Below, in pieces: positions 24,366-34,224 of a DNA stretch of 64,000 nucleotides. The stretch is from CAG-964 sp902789345. Lineage in GTDB: Bacteria > Bacillota > Clostridia > Oscillospirales > Acutalibacteraceae. Where the stretch lies: the NCBI GenBank assembly GCA_052117325.1, contig JBQKJJ010000002.1. One strand, 5' to 3'. Position numbers and translations under genes: made by a program. Below the pieces are notes generated by a model. That model was given only the letters and a program-made list of their open reading frames with translations, had not been told where the DNA came from and ran no database searches. The first letter of the stretch is position 1; each line of letters opens with the position of its first letter.

Positions 24366-27300
24366 TTAATTATTTGACACTTCGTTATTCTGCTCTATAA
24401 CCTGGTCAACAACCGGTGTAGGAGTAGTGAAGTTTTCTTCAAGCTCTACATTGCTGTAGCGTTTCATACCTGTACCGGCAGGTATTAGCTTACCGATAAT
24501 TACATTTTCTTTCAAGCCTACCAACGGGTCAACCTTACCCTTGATAGCAGCATCTGTAAGAACACGGGTTGTTTCCTGGAATGACGCAGCTGACAAGAAG
24601 CTGTCTGTAGCAAGTGAAGCCTTGGTAATACCAAGCAGCTGTTGTGTAGCTGTTGCCAGTTCAAGGTCTGTTTCACCGGCATCTATTCTGCTCTGAATTT
24701 CTTCGTTTGCAGTAATAAAGTCATTCTTATCAATTTGAGCGCCTGTCATTAGATTTGTTGAGCCCGGCTCATCTATCTTAACCTTACGCATCATCTGGCG
24801 TACAATAACCTCAATGTGCTTGTCGTTGATAGCAACACCCTGTAGACGGTAGGTACGCTGTACCTCTTCTATCAGGTAATTCTGAACAGCCTCAACACCC
24901 AAAATATCAAGAACATCGTGTGGGTTTTTAGCACCCTCTGTAAGCATATCGCCCTTTGAAACGAACTGACCCTCTTGGATTTTCTCTCTTGAGCCGTGAG
25001 GAATCAGGTAGCTTCTTTCGTCAGCTGTTTCCTTATTAAAGATAACAGCATGGCGTGCACCCTTAATAGTTTCAAAGCGAACCTCACCGTCTATTTCACT
25101 TAGAATAGCCTGGTGCTTTGGTCGTCTGCTTTCAAACAATTCTTCTACTCTTGGAAGACCCTGTGTAATATCCTCGCCGCCTGCAACACCACCGGTGTGG
25201 AATGTACGCATTGTAAGCTGTGTACCAGGCTCGCCGATAGACTGAGCCGCAATAGTACCAACAGCCTCACCTACTGTAACAGGCATACCGTTTGCAAGGT
25301 TAGAACCATAACACTTACGGCAAACACCGTGCTTTGCTCTACAACCAAGAATTGAACGGATTTTAACCTTTTCAACTCCGCTGTTAGAGATAATGTCTGC
25401 TTCCTTGTCGCCCATCATAGTTTCCTTGCTTACAAGCACCTCACCTGTCTGTGGGTCAACAAAGTCTTCAGCCAAATATCTGCCAAGAAGTCTTTCTCTT
25501 ATATCTTCAATCTTTCTCTTGCCGTCGTAAATAGTATAAATATCAATACCGTCGTGTGTACCACAGTCGTCCTCTCTAACAATAACATCCTGAGATACAT
25601 CAACAAGTCTACGAGTAAGGTAACCTGAGTCAGCTGTTCTAAGAGCTGTATCGGCAAGTCCCTTTCTGGCACCACGGGAAGAAATAAAGTATTCCAAAAT
25701 GTTCAAGCCTTCACGGTAGTTAGCTCTGATAGGAATTTCAATAGTCTTACCTGATGTATTGGCAATAAGACCACGCATACCTGCAAGCTGTCTAATCTGA
25801 GACATACTACCACGGGCACCTGAGTCAGCCATCATCCAAATTGGGTTGTAGGCGTCCATATTATTCTTTAGTGCCTCTGTAACATCATCTGTAGCCTTAT
25901 TCCAAATTTTAAGAACATTCTTGTAACGCTCTTCGTTACTCATTAGACCTTCGTTGTAAAGCTCTGTAATTTCGTCCTTATCAACCTCGGCCTTAGCAAT
26001 AATCTCTTTCTTAGCCGGCGGAATAGCTGCGTCGCATACAGCAACGGTAATAGCACCTATTGTAGAATACTTGTAACCCTGTGATTTAATAGAGTCAAGC
26101 ACCTGTGATGTTACTTGTGTACCGTGTACTCTTATGCACTTGTCAATAATTTTACCAAGCTGTGACTTACCAACCAAGAAGTCGATTTCATATTTTAGCT
26201 CGTTTTCAGGAATACTTCTGTCAATAAAGCCAAGATCCTGCGGAATAGGTCTGTTAAATATAATACGACCAACTGTTGTGTCAACAAGACCTGTCTTCAT
26301 TTCACCGTTGATTTCCTGAGTACGGCGAACCTTAATCTTTGAATGAAGTGTAATATATTTAGCGTCATACGCCATTAGAGCCTCGTCTTCATTTCTGAAG
26401 ATTTTGCCCTCGCCAGGTTCACCGTTCTTGTCAAGTGTCAAGTAGTATGAACCCAAGATCATATCCTGTGAAGGTACTGCAACAGGACGGCCGTCTGAAG
26501 GCTTAAGCAGGTTGCCTGCCGCAAGCATAAGGAACCTTGCCTCTGCCTGCGCCTCTGCTGACAATGGTACGTGAACAGCCATCTGGTCGCCGTCGAAGTC
26601 GGCGTTATACGCTGTACAAACAAGTGGATGCAGCTTTAGCGCTCTACCCTCTACAAGTACAGGCTCAAATGCCTGAATACCAAGTCTGTGAAGTGTAGGA
26701 GCACGGTTAAGCAATACAGGGTGTCCCTTAATTACAACCTCTAGTGCGTCCCAAACCTCCGGCTTAGCTCTCTCTACAGCCTTTCTGGCTGCCTTAATAT
26801 TAGCTGAAACCTTAGTTTCTACCAATCTCTTCATAACGAAAGGCTTAAACAGCTCAAGCGCCATTTCCTTAGGCAAACCGCACTGGTACATTTTCAGTTC
26901 AGGTCCTACTACGATAACCGAACGGCCTGAATAGTCAACACGCTTACCAAGCAAGTTCTGACGGAAACGACCCTGCTTACCCTTTAGCATATCAGACAGT
27001 GACTTCAACGCCCTGTTGTTAGGGCCTGTAACAGGTCTGCCTCGTCTGCCATTATCTATAAGTGCATCTACAGACTCCTGCAGCATACGCTTTTCGTTTC
27101 TTATAATAATATCCGGTGCTTCAAGCTCTAAAAGCTTTTTCAAACGGTTATTTCTGTTAATAACTCTGCGGTACAAGTCATTTAGGTCAGATGTAGCAAA
27201 TCTGCCGCCGTCAAGCTGTACCATAGGACGAATATCCGGTGGAATAACAGGTACTACATCCATAATCATCCATTCAGGACGGTTGCCGGACATTCTAAAT

Positions 27301-27944
27301 GCCTCAACAACCTCAAGCCTTTTAACCAAACGAACCTTTTTCTGACCGCTGGCTGTTTCAAGCTCTTCCTTTAGCTGAGCAGAAAGCTCCTCAAGGTCAA
27401 TTTCCTCCAAAAGCTTTTTAATAGCCTCGGCGCCCATACCTGCCTGGAAGTCGTCTTCGTACTTCTCACGCATTTCTCTGTATTCGTTGTCGCTTAGAAT
27501 TTGCTGCTTTACAAGTCCTGTACCCTCGCCCGGGTCAGTTACAATATATGAAGCAAAGTAAAGCACCTTTTCCAGCAGCCTTGGCGAAAGGTCAAGCATT
27601 AGACCTATTCTTGAAGGAATACCCTTAAAGTACCAAATGTGAGAAACAGGAGCAGCCAGCTCAATATGGCCCATTCTTTCTCTACGAACCTTAGAGCGTG
27701 TTACCTCAACGCCGCAGCGTTCGCAAACCTTGCCCTTGTAGCGAATTCTCTTGTACTTACCGCAGTGACACTCCCAGTCCTTTTGCGGTCCGAAAATTCT
27801 TTCACAGAAAAGACCGTCTGTTTCAGGCTTTAGTGTACGGTAGTTAATTGTTTCCGGCTTAGTAACCTCTCCGTATGACCATTCTCTAATCTGCTCAGGT
27901 GAAGCAAGTCCGATTTTTATTGATTCAAATGTATTAAATTCCAT
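24366..27944 (-). CDS. rpoC: DNA-directed RNA polymerase subunit beta'
   Basis: Largest catalytic subunit of RNA polymerase, 1192 residues, normal for Firmicutes. The N-terminal zinc ribbon (CHCGKYKRIRYKGKVCERCG, near 60-78), the Mg-binding YNADFDGDQMAVH, the bridge-helix and trigger-loop region, and a second zinc site CRAKHGVCRKCYGSN followed by AAQSIGEPGTQLTMRTFHTG are all present. GGAGGTAA precedes ATG 27944. It lies 20 nt after rpoB. No rpsL/rpsG cluster follows: a strong terminator comes directly after the stop. Confidence 0.98.
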   Translation of the reverse strand: MEFNTFESIKIGLASPEQIREWSYGEVTKPETINYRTLKPETDGLFCERIFGPQKDWECHCGKYKRIRYKGKVCERCGVEVTRSKVRRERMGHIELAAPVSHIWYFKGIPSRIGLMLDLSPRLLEKVLYFASYIVTDPGEGTGLVKQQILSDNEYREMREKYEDDFQAGMGAEAIKKLLEEIDLEELSAQLKEELETASGQKKVRLVKRLEVVEAFRMSGNRPEWMIMDVVPVIPPDIRPMVQLDGGRFATSDLNDLYRRVINRNNRLKKLLELEAPDIIIRNEKRMLQESVDALIDNGRRGRPVTGPNNRALKSLSDMLKGKQGRFRQNLLGKRVDYSGRSVIVVGPELKMYQCGLPKEMALELFKPFVMKRLVETKVSANIKAARKAVERAKPEVWDALEVVIKGHPVLLNRAPTLHRLGIQAFEPVLVEGRALKLHPLVCTAYNADFDGDQMAVHVPLSAEAQAEARFLMLAAGNLLKPSDGRPVAVPSQDMILGSYYLTLDKNGEPGEGKIFRNEDEALMAYDAKYITLHSKIKVRRTQEINGEMKTGLVDTTVGRIIFNRPIPQDLGFIDRSIPENELKYEIDFLVGKSQLGKIIDKCIRVHGTQVTSQVLDSIKSQGYKYSTIGAITVAVCDAAIPPAKKEIIAKAEVDKDEITELYNEGLMSNEERYKNVLKIWNKATDDVTEALKNNMDAYNPIWMMADSGARGSMSQIRQLAGMRGLIANTSGKTIEIPIRANYREGLNILEYFISSRGARKGLADTALRTADSGYLTRRLVDVSQDVIVREDDCGTHDGIDIYTIYDGKRKIEDIRERLLGRYLAEDFVDPQTGEVLVSKETMMGDKEADIISNSGVEKVKIRSILGCRAKHGVCRKCYGSNLANGMPVTVGEAVGTIAAQSIGEPGTQLTMRTFHTGGVAGGEDITQGLPRVEELFESRRPKHQAILSEIDGEVRFETIKGARHAVIFNKETADERSYLIPHGSREKIQEGQFVSKGDMLTEGAKNPHDVLDILGVEAVQNYLIEEVQRTYRLQGVAINDKHIEVIVRQMMRKVKIDEPGSTNLMTGAQIDKNDFITANEEIQSRIDAGETDLELATATQQLLGITKASLATDSFLSAASFQETTRVLTDAAIKGKVDPLVGLKENVIIGKLIPAGTGMKRYSNVELEENFTTPTPVVDQVIEQNNEVSNN

Positions 27945-27964
27945 TATATGCCTTACCTCCTGAA

Positions 27965-30900
27965 TTAAAGCTCGTCACTTCCGTAGCCGTCACCGAAGTC
28001 AAGCAAATCTTCTGTTTCTTCCTCGGCAAAGCCCGATTCGTCAACCATAATGTCGCCCTCCTGATCTTCGTCATACTGGTAGCCGTCCATATCGGTCATA
28101 ACATTTTCTGACTCCATCAGGTCTTCTGATTCGCTGTCGGCATTGTTAGCTACAGGAATATCGTCATCATCATCAAAATGCTGTCTTAAATCTATTTCAT
28201 TGTTGTCCTTGTCAAGAACTCTAACATCAAGTGCAAGAGACTGAAGCTCTTTAATAAGAACCTTAAAGGATTCCGGTACACCAGGGGTAGGAATGTTTTG
28301 TCCCTTAACAATAGCTTCGTATGTTTTAACACGACCTACAACATCGTCTGACTTTACTGTCAAAATTTCCTGTAGGGTGTATGCAGCACCGTAAGCCTCA
28401 AGTGCCCAAACTTCCATCTCACCGAAACGCTGTCCGCCAAACTGTGCCTTACCGCCAAGAGGCTGCTGTGTAACCAATGAGTAAGGACCTGTAGAACGAG
28501 CGTGAATCTTATCGTCTACCAAGTGGTGCAGCTTTAGGTAGTACATATAACCAACTGTAACAGGGTTATCAAACCATTCGCCTGTTCTGCCGTCACGAAG
28601 CTTTGTTTTACACTCCATAGAAATGCCGTTCTTGTTGAAGCACTCTGTAAAGTCAATATACTTTGGTGACTCAGGCGGCGGCAGCTCGCCCTTCTTTGAT
28701 TTTTCAAGAATATCCTCGTAAATCTTGAAGATGTCCTGCTCATGTGCGCCGTCAAATACAGGCGTCATAATCTTCCAGCCAAGTGCCTTTGCGGCGTAGC
28801 CCAGGTGAACTTCAAGTACCTGTCCGATGTTCATACGAGAAGGTACGCCCAATGGGTTAAGTACAATATCAAGCGGAGTACCGTCCGGCAGGAATGGCAT
28901 ATCCTCCATAGGCAGTATTCTTGAAACGACACCCTTGTTACCGTGACGACCTGCCATCTTATCACCAACAGAGATTTTTCTCTTTTGTGCCAAATAGCAG
29001 CGAACAACCTTATTTACGCCAGGCTGCAGCTCGTCAGGACTGTTTTCACGGGTAAATACCTTTACATCTACTACAATACCGCATTCACCGTGCGGAACTC
29101 TCAGAGAAGTATCTCTTACCTCTCTTGCCTTTTCACCGAAGATAGCTCTTAGCAGTCTTTCCTCGGCTGTCAGCTCTGTTTCACCCTTAGGTGTAACCTT
29201 ACCAACAAGAATATCGCCTGCCTTAACTTCGGCACCAATGTGAATAATACCGTCTTCGTCAAGGTCTTTAAGCATATCCTCGCCTACATTAGGAATATCT
29301 CTTGTAATTTCTTCAGGGCCAAGCTTTGTATCTCTTGCCTCTGTTTCGTATTCCTCTATATGAATTGATGTGTAAACATCATCTCTAACAATCTTTTCGT
29401 TAATAAGAACAGCATCCTCGTAGTTATAACCTTCCCAGGTCATAAAGCCGATAAGTGCGTTTCTGCCCAAGCTGATTTCGCCGTTATGTGTAGCCGGACC
29501 GTCAGCAAGAACTTCGTTCTTTTTAACTCTTTGTCCCTTTGAAACAACAGGAACCTGGTTAATACAGGTGCTCTGGTTAGAACGCATAAACTTTGTAATT
29601 TCAAAGTCTTGAATTCTGCCTGAATCGTAGCGAACCGAAACCTTGTCGGCGCTTACGCTAAGCACTACGCCGTCCTCTTCGGAAAGCACGCATATACCTG
29701 AGTCAACACCTGCTTTATACTCCATACCTGTACCTACAATAGGTGATTCGGTAACAAGCAGAGGCACTGCCTGACGCTGCATGTTAGATCCCATAAGGGC
29801 ACGGTTGGCGTCGTCGTTTTCCAAGAACGGAATCATTGCTGTAGCAACAGACACAACCATTCTAGGTGATACATCCATATAGTCAAAGCGTTCACGGTCA
29901 AGCTCCACGAACTCGTCTCTGTATCTACCGTTGACTATTTGATTCTTAAAGTGGCCCTCTTCATCAAGAGGAACATTAGCCTGTGCAACAATGTAGTTAT
30001 CCTCTACATCTGCTGTCATATAAACAACTTCGTCTGTTACTACTCCTCTTTCCTTGTCAACCTTACGGAAAGGAGCCTCGATAAAGCCGTATTTATTAAT
30101 TCTTGCAAATGTTGCAAGGTATGAAATCAAACCGATGTTAGGTCCTTCAGGGGTTTCAATAGGACACATACGGCCATAGTGGCTGTAGTGAACATCTCGA
30201 ACCTCAAATCCTGCTCTGTCTCTTGACAAACCGCCAGGACCAAGGGCAGAAAGTCTTCTTTTATGTGTAAGCTCGGCAAGAGGGTTTGTCTGGTCCATAA
30301 ACTGTGACAACGGTGAAGAACCAAAGAATTCTTTAATAGCCGCAGTAACAGGACGAATATTAATTAGGTTGTTAGGTGTAAGTCCCTCTATATCCTGAGC
30401 GTTTAGTGTCATTCTTTCTCTTATAACTCTTTCAAGTCTTGAGAAGCCTATTCTAAACTGGTTTTGAAGCAGCTCACCAACACAACGAATACGACGGTTG
30501 CCCAAGTGGTCAATGTCATCTGTAACACCTATACCGTGTGCCAGGTTGTTCATATAGTTGATGGTTGCAAAAATATCGTCAATAGTAATTGTGTTAGGTA
30601 TAAGCTCCGGTCTTCTAAGTCTAAGCTGATTTTTAAGCTCTTCCTTATCGTCACCGCAAGCGTCAAGAATTTCAGCAAGTACATCAAACTGTACCATTTC
30701 GTTGATGTTGCACTCTGCCTCGGCGTCAAAGTCAACATATTTGCTAATGTCAACCATACCGTTTGCAAGAATTTTTACTCTTGCGCCCTCTGCATCATAT
30801 ACAACGGCCTGCTTAACGCCGGCGTTCTGAATTTGCACTGACTTTTCCTTGCTGATAACCTCGTCAGGCATAGCTATAAGCTCACCTGTGCGTGGGTCTG

Positions 30901-31789
30901 CTATAGGCTCTGCCAGCTTTTGACCTTCTAATCTTGAAGCAATACCAAGCTTTTTGTTGTACTTATAACGGCCAACTCTGGACATATCGTATCTTCTGCC
31001 GTCAAAGAACAGACCAAACAGGTGGTTCTGTGCGTTTTCAAGTACAGGTGGCTCACCCGGTCTTTGCTTTTTGTAAACCTCAAGCAAAGCTTCCTCTGTG
31101 TTGTGGCAAGGGTCCTTTTCAAGTGTAGCACGAATCCTCTCGTCATCACCGAAGTAATCAAGAATTTGAGCGTCTGTACCCAAGCCCAAAGCCCTTATGA
31201 ATACTGTTATAGGAATTTTTCTGTTTTTATCAATACGAACATAGAAAACATCGTTTAGGTCGTTTTCATATTCAAGCCAAGCACCCCTGTTAGGAATAAC
31301 TGTAGCACTGAAAATCTTCTTTGATGTCTTGTCGTACTCCATCTTGTAGTATACGCCCGGCGACCTTACAAGCTGAGATACTATAACTCTTTCAGCACCG
31401 TTAATAACAAATGTACCGCTTGCTGTCATAAGCGGGAAGTCACCCATAAATACATTAGACTTCTTAATTTCACCTGTTTCGGTATTTGTAAGTGTAGCGG
31501 TTACACGCAAAGGAGCAGCATATGTTGCGTCTCTTTCCTTACACTCCTTTACGCTGTAGTTAGGGTTGTCAACATCCAGCGTATAGTCAATGAAATCCAA
31601 AACATAGGTACCGGTGTGGCTGGTAATACCAGACACATCCTTAAAAACTTCCTTTAGTCCCTCGTTTAGGAACCACTGGTATGAGTTTTTCTGCACCTCG
31701 ATAAGGTTAGGCATTTCAATAACTTCGTCAATTTTTGCGAAAGACATTCTTTCGGCTCTACCAAGTTTTACAGGCTTGACTTTTACCAT
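27965..31789 (-). CDS. rpoB: DNA-directed RNA polymerase subunit beta
   Basis: Catalytic subunit, 1274 residues from ATG 31789, chosen because GGAGTGAT lies about 9 nt upstream and the family starts VKPVKLG...; a longer frame begins at 31825. The rifampicin pocket reads LSQFMDQTNPLAELTHKRRL followed by SALGPGGLSRDRAGFEV, with wild-type residues at the classical resistance positions. The DKMAGRHGNKGV motif is intact. An acidic C-terminal tail (DDDDDIPVANNADSESED and beyond) is longer than in E. coli but common in clostridia. Unusually, no rplJ/rplL lies upstream; it has its own promoter. Confidence 0.98.
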   Translation of the reverse strand: MVKVKPVKLGRAERMSFAKIDEVIEMPNLIEVQKNSYQWFLNEGLKEVFKDVSGITSHTGTYVLDFIDYTLDVDNPNYSVKECKERDATYAAPLRVTATLTNTETGEIKKSNVFMGDFPLMTASGTFVINGAERVIVSQLVRSPGVYYKMEYDKTSKKIFSATVIPNRGAWLEYENDLNDVFYVRIDKNRKIPITVFIRALGLGTDAQILDYFGDDERIRATLEKDPCHNTEEALLEVYKKQRPGEPPVLENAQNHLFGLFFDGRRYDMSRVGRYKYNKKLGIASRLEGQKLAEPIADPRTGELIAMPDEVISKEKSVQIQNAGVKQAVVYDAEGARVKILANGMVDISKYVDFDAEAECNINEMVQFDVLAEILDACGDDKEELKNQLRLRRPELIPNTITIDDIFATINYMNNLAHGIGVTDDIDHLGNRRIRCVGELLQNQFRIGFSRLERVIRERMTLNAQDIEGLTPNNLINIRPVTAAIKEFFGSSPLSQFMDQTNPLAELTHKRRLSALGPGGLSRDRAGFEVRDVHYSHYGRMCPIETPEGPNIGLISYLATFARINKYGFIEAPFRKVDKERGVVTDEVVYMTADVEDNYIVAQANVPLDEEGHFKNQIVNGRYRDEFVELDRERFDYMDVSPRMVVSVATAMIPFLENDDANRALMGSNMQRQAVPLLVTESPIVGTGMEYKAGVDSGICVLSEEDGVVLSVSADKVSVRYDSGRIQDFEITKFMRSNQSTCINQVPVVSKGQRVKKNEVLADGPATHNGEISLGRNALIGFMTWEGYNYEDAVLINEKIVRDDVYTSIHIEEYETEARDTKLGPEEITRDIPNVGEDMLKDLDEDGIIHIGAEVKAGDILVGKVTPKGETELTAEERLLRAIFGEKAREVRDTSLRVPHGECGIVVDVKVFTRENSPDELQPGVNKVVRCYLAQKRKISVGDKMAGRHGNKGVVSRILPMEDMPFLPDGTPLDIVLNPLGVPSRMNIGQVLEVHLGYAAKALGWKIMTPVFDGAHEQDIFKIYEDILEKSKKGELPPPESPKYIDFTECFNKNGISMECKTKLRDGRTGEWFDNPVTVGYMYYLKLHHLVDDKIHARSTGPYSLVTQQPLGGKAQFGGQRFGEMEVWALEAYGAAYTLQEILTVKSDDVVGRVKTYEAIVKGQNIPTPGVPESFKVLIKELQSLALDVRVLDKDNNEIDLRQHFDDDDDIPVANNADSESEDLMESENVMTDMDGYQYDEDQEGDIMVDESGFAEEETEDLLDFGDGYGSDEL

Positions 31790-31951
31790 AGGCGTATCAC
31801 TCCGTTCATAAAATTTAGTCCGCAATAATTATAAAATTCCAACGGCAGAAGATTTTTCCGAAAAACTATTGATTTTTAAAAAAATCTGTGCTAATATTCA
31901 TTCATCAGATAGGTGAATCAGGCACTTTTTGCCATTATGTTGCATTTTATA

Positions 31952-31980
31952 AGTATAACCCCTTGACAAAGGCTTGTCAA
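31952..31980 (-). promoter_or_regulatory. strong sigmaA promoter of rpoBC
   Basis: On the - strand: TTGACA (31980-31975), 17 bp, TATACT (31957-31952). An inverted repeat CCCCTTGAC (31959-31967)/GTCAAGGGG (31976-31984) overlaps the -35 and spacer. The start near 31945 gives a 5' leader of about 155 nt before rpoB. Confidence 0.85.
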
Positions 31981-32137
31981 GGGGTTTTTAATTTTTTGAA
32001 TAAAAATTCTCTAAAGTTTTCAACTTTTTAACATTTTGCCGAGTTTTATGGGAAAAATCGGAATTATCAGCAAATTAGGTGCACTCGGCGGCGTTTTATC
32101 TTTTACGGAGCAAAACAGACACAAAACACGGCTGTTT

Positions 32138-34078
32138 TTAACCCATTTGGCTCTCTGCTTCCTCTGCCTGCAGCTGTAGCTGCTCCCATTCTTCACATAT
32201 TTCGGACTGCCTTTGTTGGTATTTTTCAAGAGCGTTTGTAAGCTCTAAAAGCTTGTCAAAGTCGCTTGCTGCGGCCGGGTCTGAAATTTGCTGTTGCACC
32301 TGCTCTATACTGCTGTCCAGGCTGTCCATTTCCTCTTCGCACCTGCGTATTTTTGTTTTTAGTTTGCGTAGGTTCGACTGCTGTTCTTTTCTGAGCTTGT
32401 ACTCGTTTACCTTTGGCTTTTCTGCAGTGCCCCGCTTTACAGCTGTACCTGCACTGCTTTTTTCCTTTGACTTTTCAGCATAAAAGTCATAATTGCCAAG
32501 GTACTCTGTTATTCCGTTTTGGTCAAGGTACAACACCCTGTTTGCCAGCTTATTTATAAAATAACGGTCATGAGAGATTATAAGCAGGGTACCGTCATAG
32601 TTTTTAAGGGTATTTTCAAGGGCCTCTCTTGAGCCTGTGTCAAGATGGTTTGTAGGCTCGTCAAGCAAAAGGAAATTGCCGCCTGCAAGCATTAGCTTAA
32701 GCAGTGCCACCCTTGCACGCTCGCCGCCGCTGAATGTGGAAAGCTGTTTAAACACCTCGTCGCCCTTAAACAAAAACGAACCCAAAGCAGTGCGCACCTG
32801 TGTGTGCGTCATTTGCGGGAACATATCCCACACCTCGTCAAGTGCGGTTTTGTTAAGGTCCAGGCTTTCCTGCACCTGGTCAAAATAACCTGTGTCAACA
32901 TTTACGCCGTATTCTATTCTGCCGGTGTCTGCATTTAGCTTGTGCATTAATATTTTAAACAGGGTTGTTTTTCCACAGCCGTTTGCTCCCAGTATAAATA
33001 CACGCTCTTTTCGTTTAATGTCTAAATTAACATTTGAAAACAGCTTTTTGTTGCCAAAGGATTTGGAAAGGTTTTCTGTTTTTAGAACATCGTTTCCGCT
33101 TACACGCTTTGGCTCAAACCTAAAGTGTATGCTTTCAAGTGCTTGATCCTCCGGCTCTACCAGCTGTTCCTTTAGTTTGTCAGCCTGTTTTTGCTTGCTT
33201 TGGGCGGTAATATAATTATGGGCCTGTCCCCAACGCTTTTGCTGTTCTACTATGCCCTCAATACGCTTAATTTCCTTAAGGTCATTTTCGTATTTTTTAC
33301 GCATATCATCAAGAATTTTCTCTTTTTTCTCTATAAACTCGCTGTAGCCGCCCTTGTAGCCTGTTATTTTTTTATGCTCAAGCTCGATAGTTTTGTTTGT
33401 TACTGCATCAAGAAAATATCTGTCGTGGGATATTATTATAGCCGCACCGTTAAAATCCTTTATAAAGCTCTCCAGCCACTCTACAGACTGTATGTCAAGG
33501 TGGTTTGTAGGCTCGTCAAGGAGTAAAACATTTGCGCCGCACAAAAGCAGCTTTGCCAAACAAAGCTTTGAACGCTGACCACCGCTTAGCTTTCCTGTTT
33601 CTTTGTCAAATTCATCCTCTGCAAAGCCCAGTCCCAGCAGTGCCGACCTTGTGCGGCTTTTGTAGGTTAGTCCGCCGTTTCGTTCAAAATCCTCCTGCAT
33701 TTGCAGGTGCTTTTCAATAAGGCGGTCACGCTCTTTTTCGTCATCTTCAAGCTCTATAAGCACAGGCAGCTCCTCAAGCTCTTTTTCCTGCTGTATCAGC
33801 TTGTCAAAAACCGACAACAGCTCGTCGTAAATATTTCTTTCGGGAAAATTACAGGAGTGCTGTTCCAAATAGCCTACAACAGCGTCTTTGGAGTAATTAA
33901 CACTACCCTCCGTAGGCTCTAAATTGTTGCTTAATATTTTAAAAATAGTTGTTTTACCTACGCCGTTTGCCCCTATAAATCCTATTTTATCTCTTTGCTC
34001 CACCTCAAATGAAACGTCACTAAACAATGTACGCTCCACAAAGGTCATAGCTAAATTTCTAACACTTAAAACAGCCAT
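32138..34078 (-). CDS. ABC-F family ATP-binding protein (YdiF/Uup-like)
   Basis: 646 residues with two ABC ATPase domains and no membrane part. Domain 1: GANGVGKTT, LSGGQRSKLCLAK, VLLLDEPTNHLD. Domain 2: GANGCGKTT, FSGGERARVALLK, FLLLDEPTNHLD. Between them is the charged ABC-F linker, and the C-terminus (about 560-640) is a Uup-like coiled coil. Such proteins act at the ribosome, as translation factors or antibiotic protection. Length, linker and tail fit the housekeeping YdiF/Uup branch better than a resistance factor, but this is not certain. Confidence 0.9.
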   Translation of the reverse strand: MAVLSVRNLAMTFVERTLFSDVSFEVEQRDKIGFIGANGVGKTTIFKILSNNLEPTEGSVNYSKDAVVGYLEQHSCNFPERNIYDELLSVFDKLIQQEKELEELPVLIELEDDEKERDRLIEKHLQMQEDFERNGGLTYKSRTRSALLGLGFAEDEFDKETGKLSGGQRSKLCLAKLLLCGANVLLLDEPTNHLDIQSVEWLESFIKDFNGAAIIISHDRYFLDAVTNKTIELEHKKITGYKGGYSEFIEKKEKILDDMRKKYENDLKEIKRIEGIVEQQKRWGQAHNYITAQSKQKQADKLKEQLVEPEDQALESIHFRFEPKRVSGNDVLKTENLSKSFGNKKLFSNVNLDIKRKERVFILGANGCGKTTLFKILMHKLNADTGRIEYGVNVDTGYFDQVQESLDLNKTALDEVWDMFPQMTHTQVRTALGSFLFKGDEVFKQLSTFSGGERARVALLKLMLAGGNFLLLDEPTNHLDTGSREALENTLKNYDGTLLIISHDRYFINKLANRVLYLDQNGITEYLGNYDFYAEKSKEKSSAGTAVKRGTAEKPKVNEYKLRKEQQSNLRKLKTKIRRCEEEMDSLDSSIEQVQQQISDPAAASDFDKLLELTNALEKYQQRQSEICEEWEQLQLQAEEAESQMG

Positions 34079-34160
34079 ATGTCGCTCTCTTTCATTACTT
34101 AAAATTATCCATATTATATTTTAGCAAAACTGTAATTATAATGCAACCACAGCTAAACAC

Positions 34161-34195
34161 AGCCCTGCCGTACTGAAGCATAGTACGGCAGGGCT
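34161..34195 (-). terminator. terminator of the GH13 gene
   Basis: Perfect 14 bp arms AGCCCTGCCGTACT/AGTACGGCAGGGCT with a 7 nt loop, 30 nt after the stop at 34225; the T-tail is short. Confidence 0.75.
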
Positions 34196-34224
34196 GTGTA
34201 AAATATCTGTATTACTTCTGTAAT

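Noticed and set aside
28534..31258. Several open frames opposite or shifted within rpoB
   Set aside because: rpoB codons explain them; none has a start signal or family likeness.
31959..31990. Rho-independent terminator on the + strand (CCCCTTGAC/GTCAAGGGG then TTTTT)
   Set aside because: No + strand gene precedes it. The same bases form a near-consensus - strand promoter for rpoB, which is the better explanation; the dyad is noted separately.
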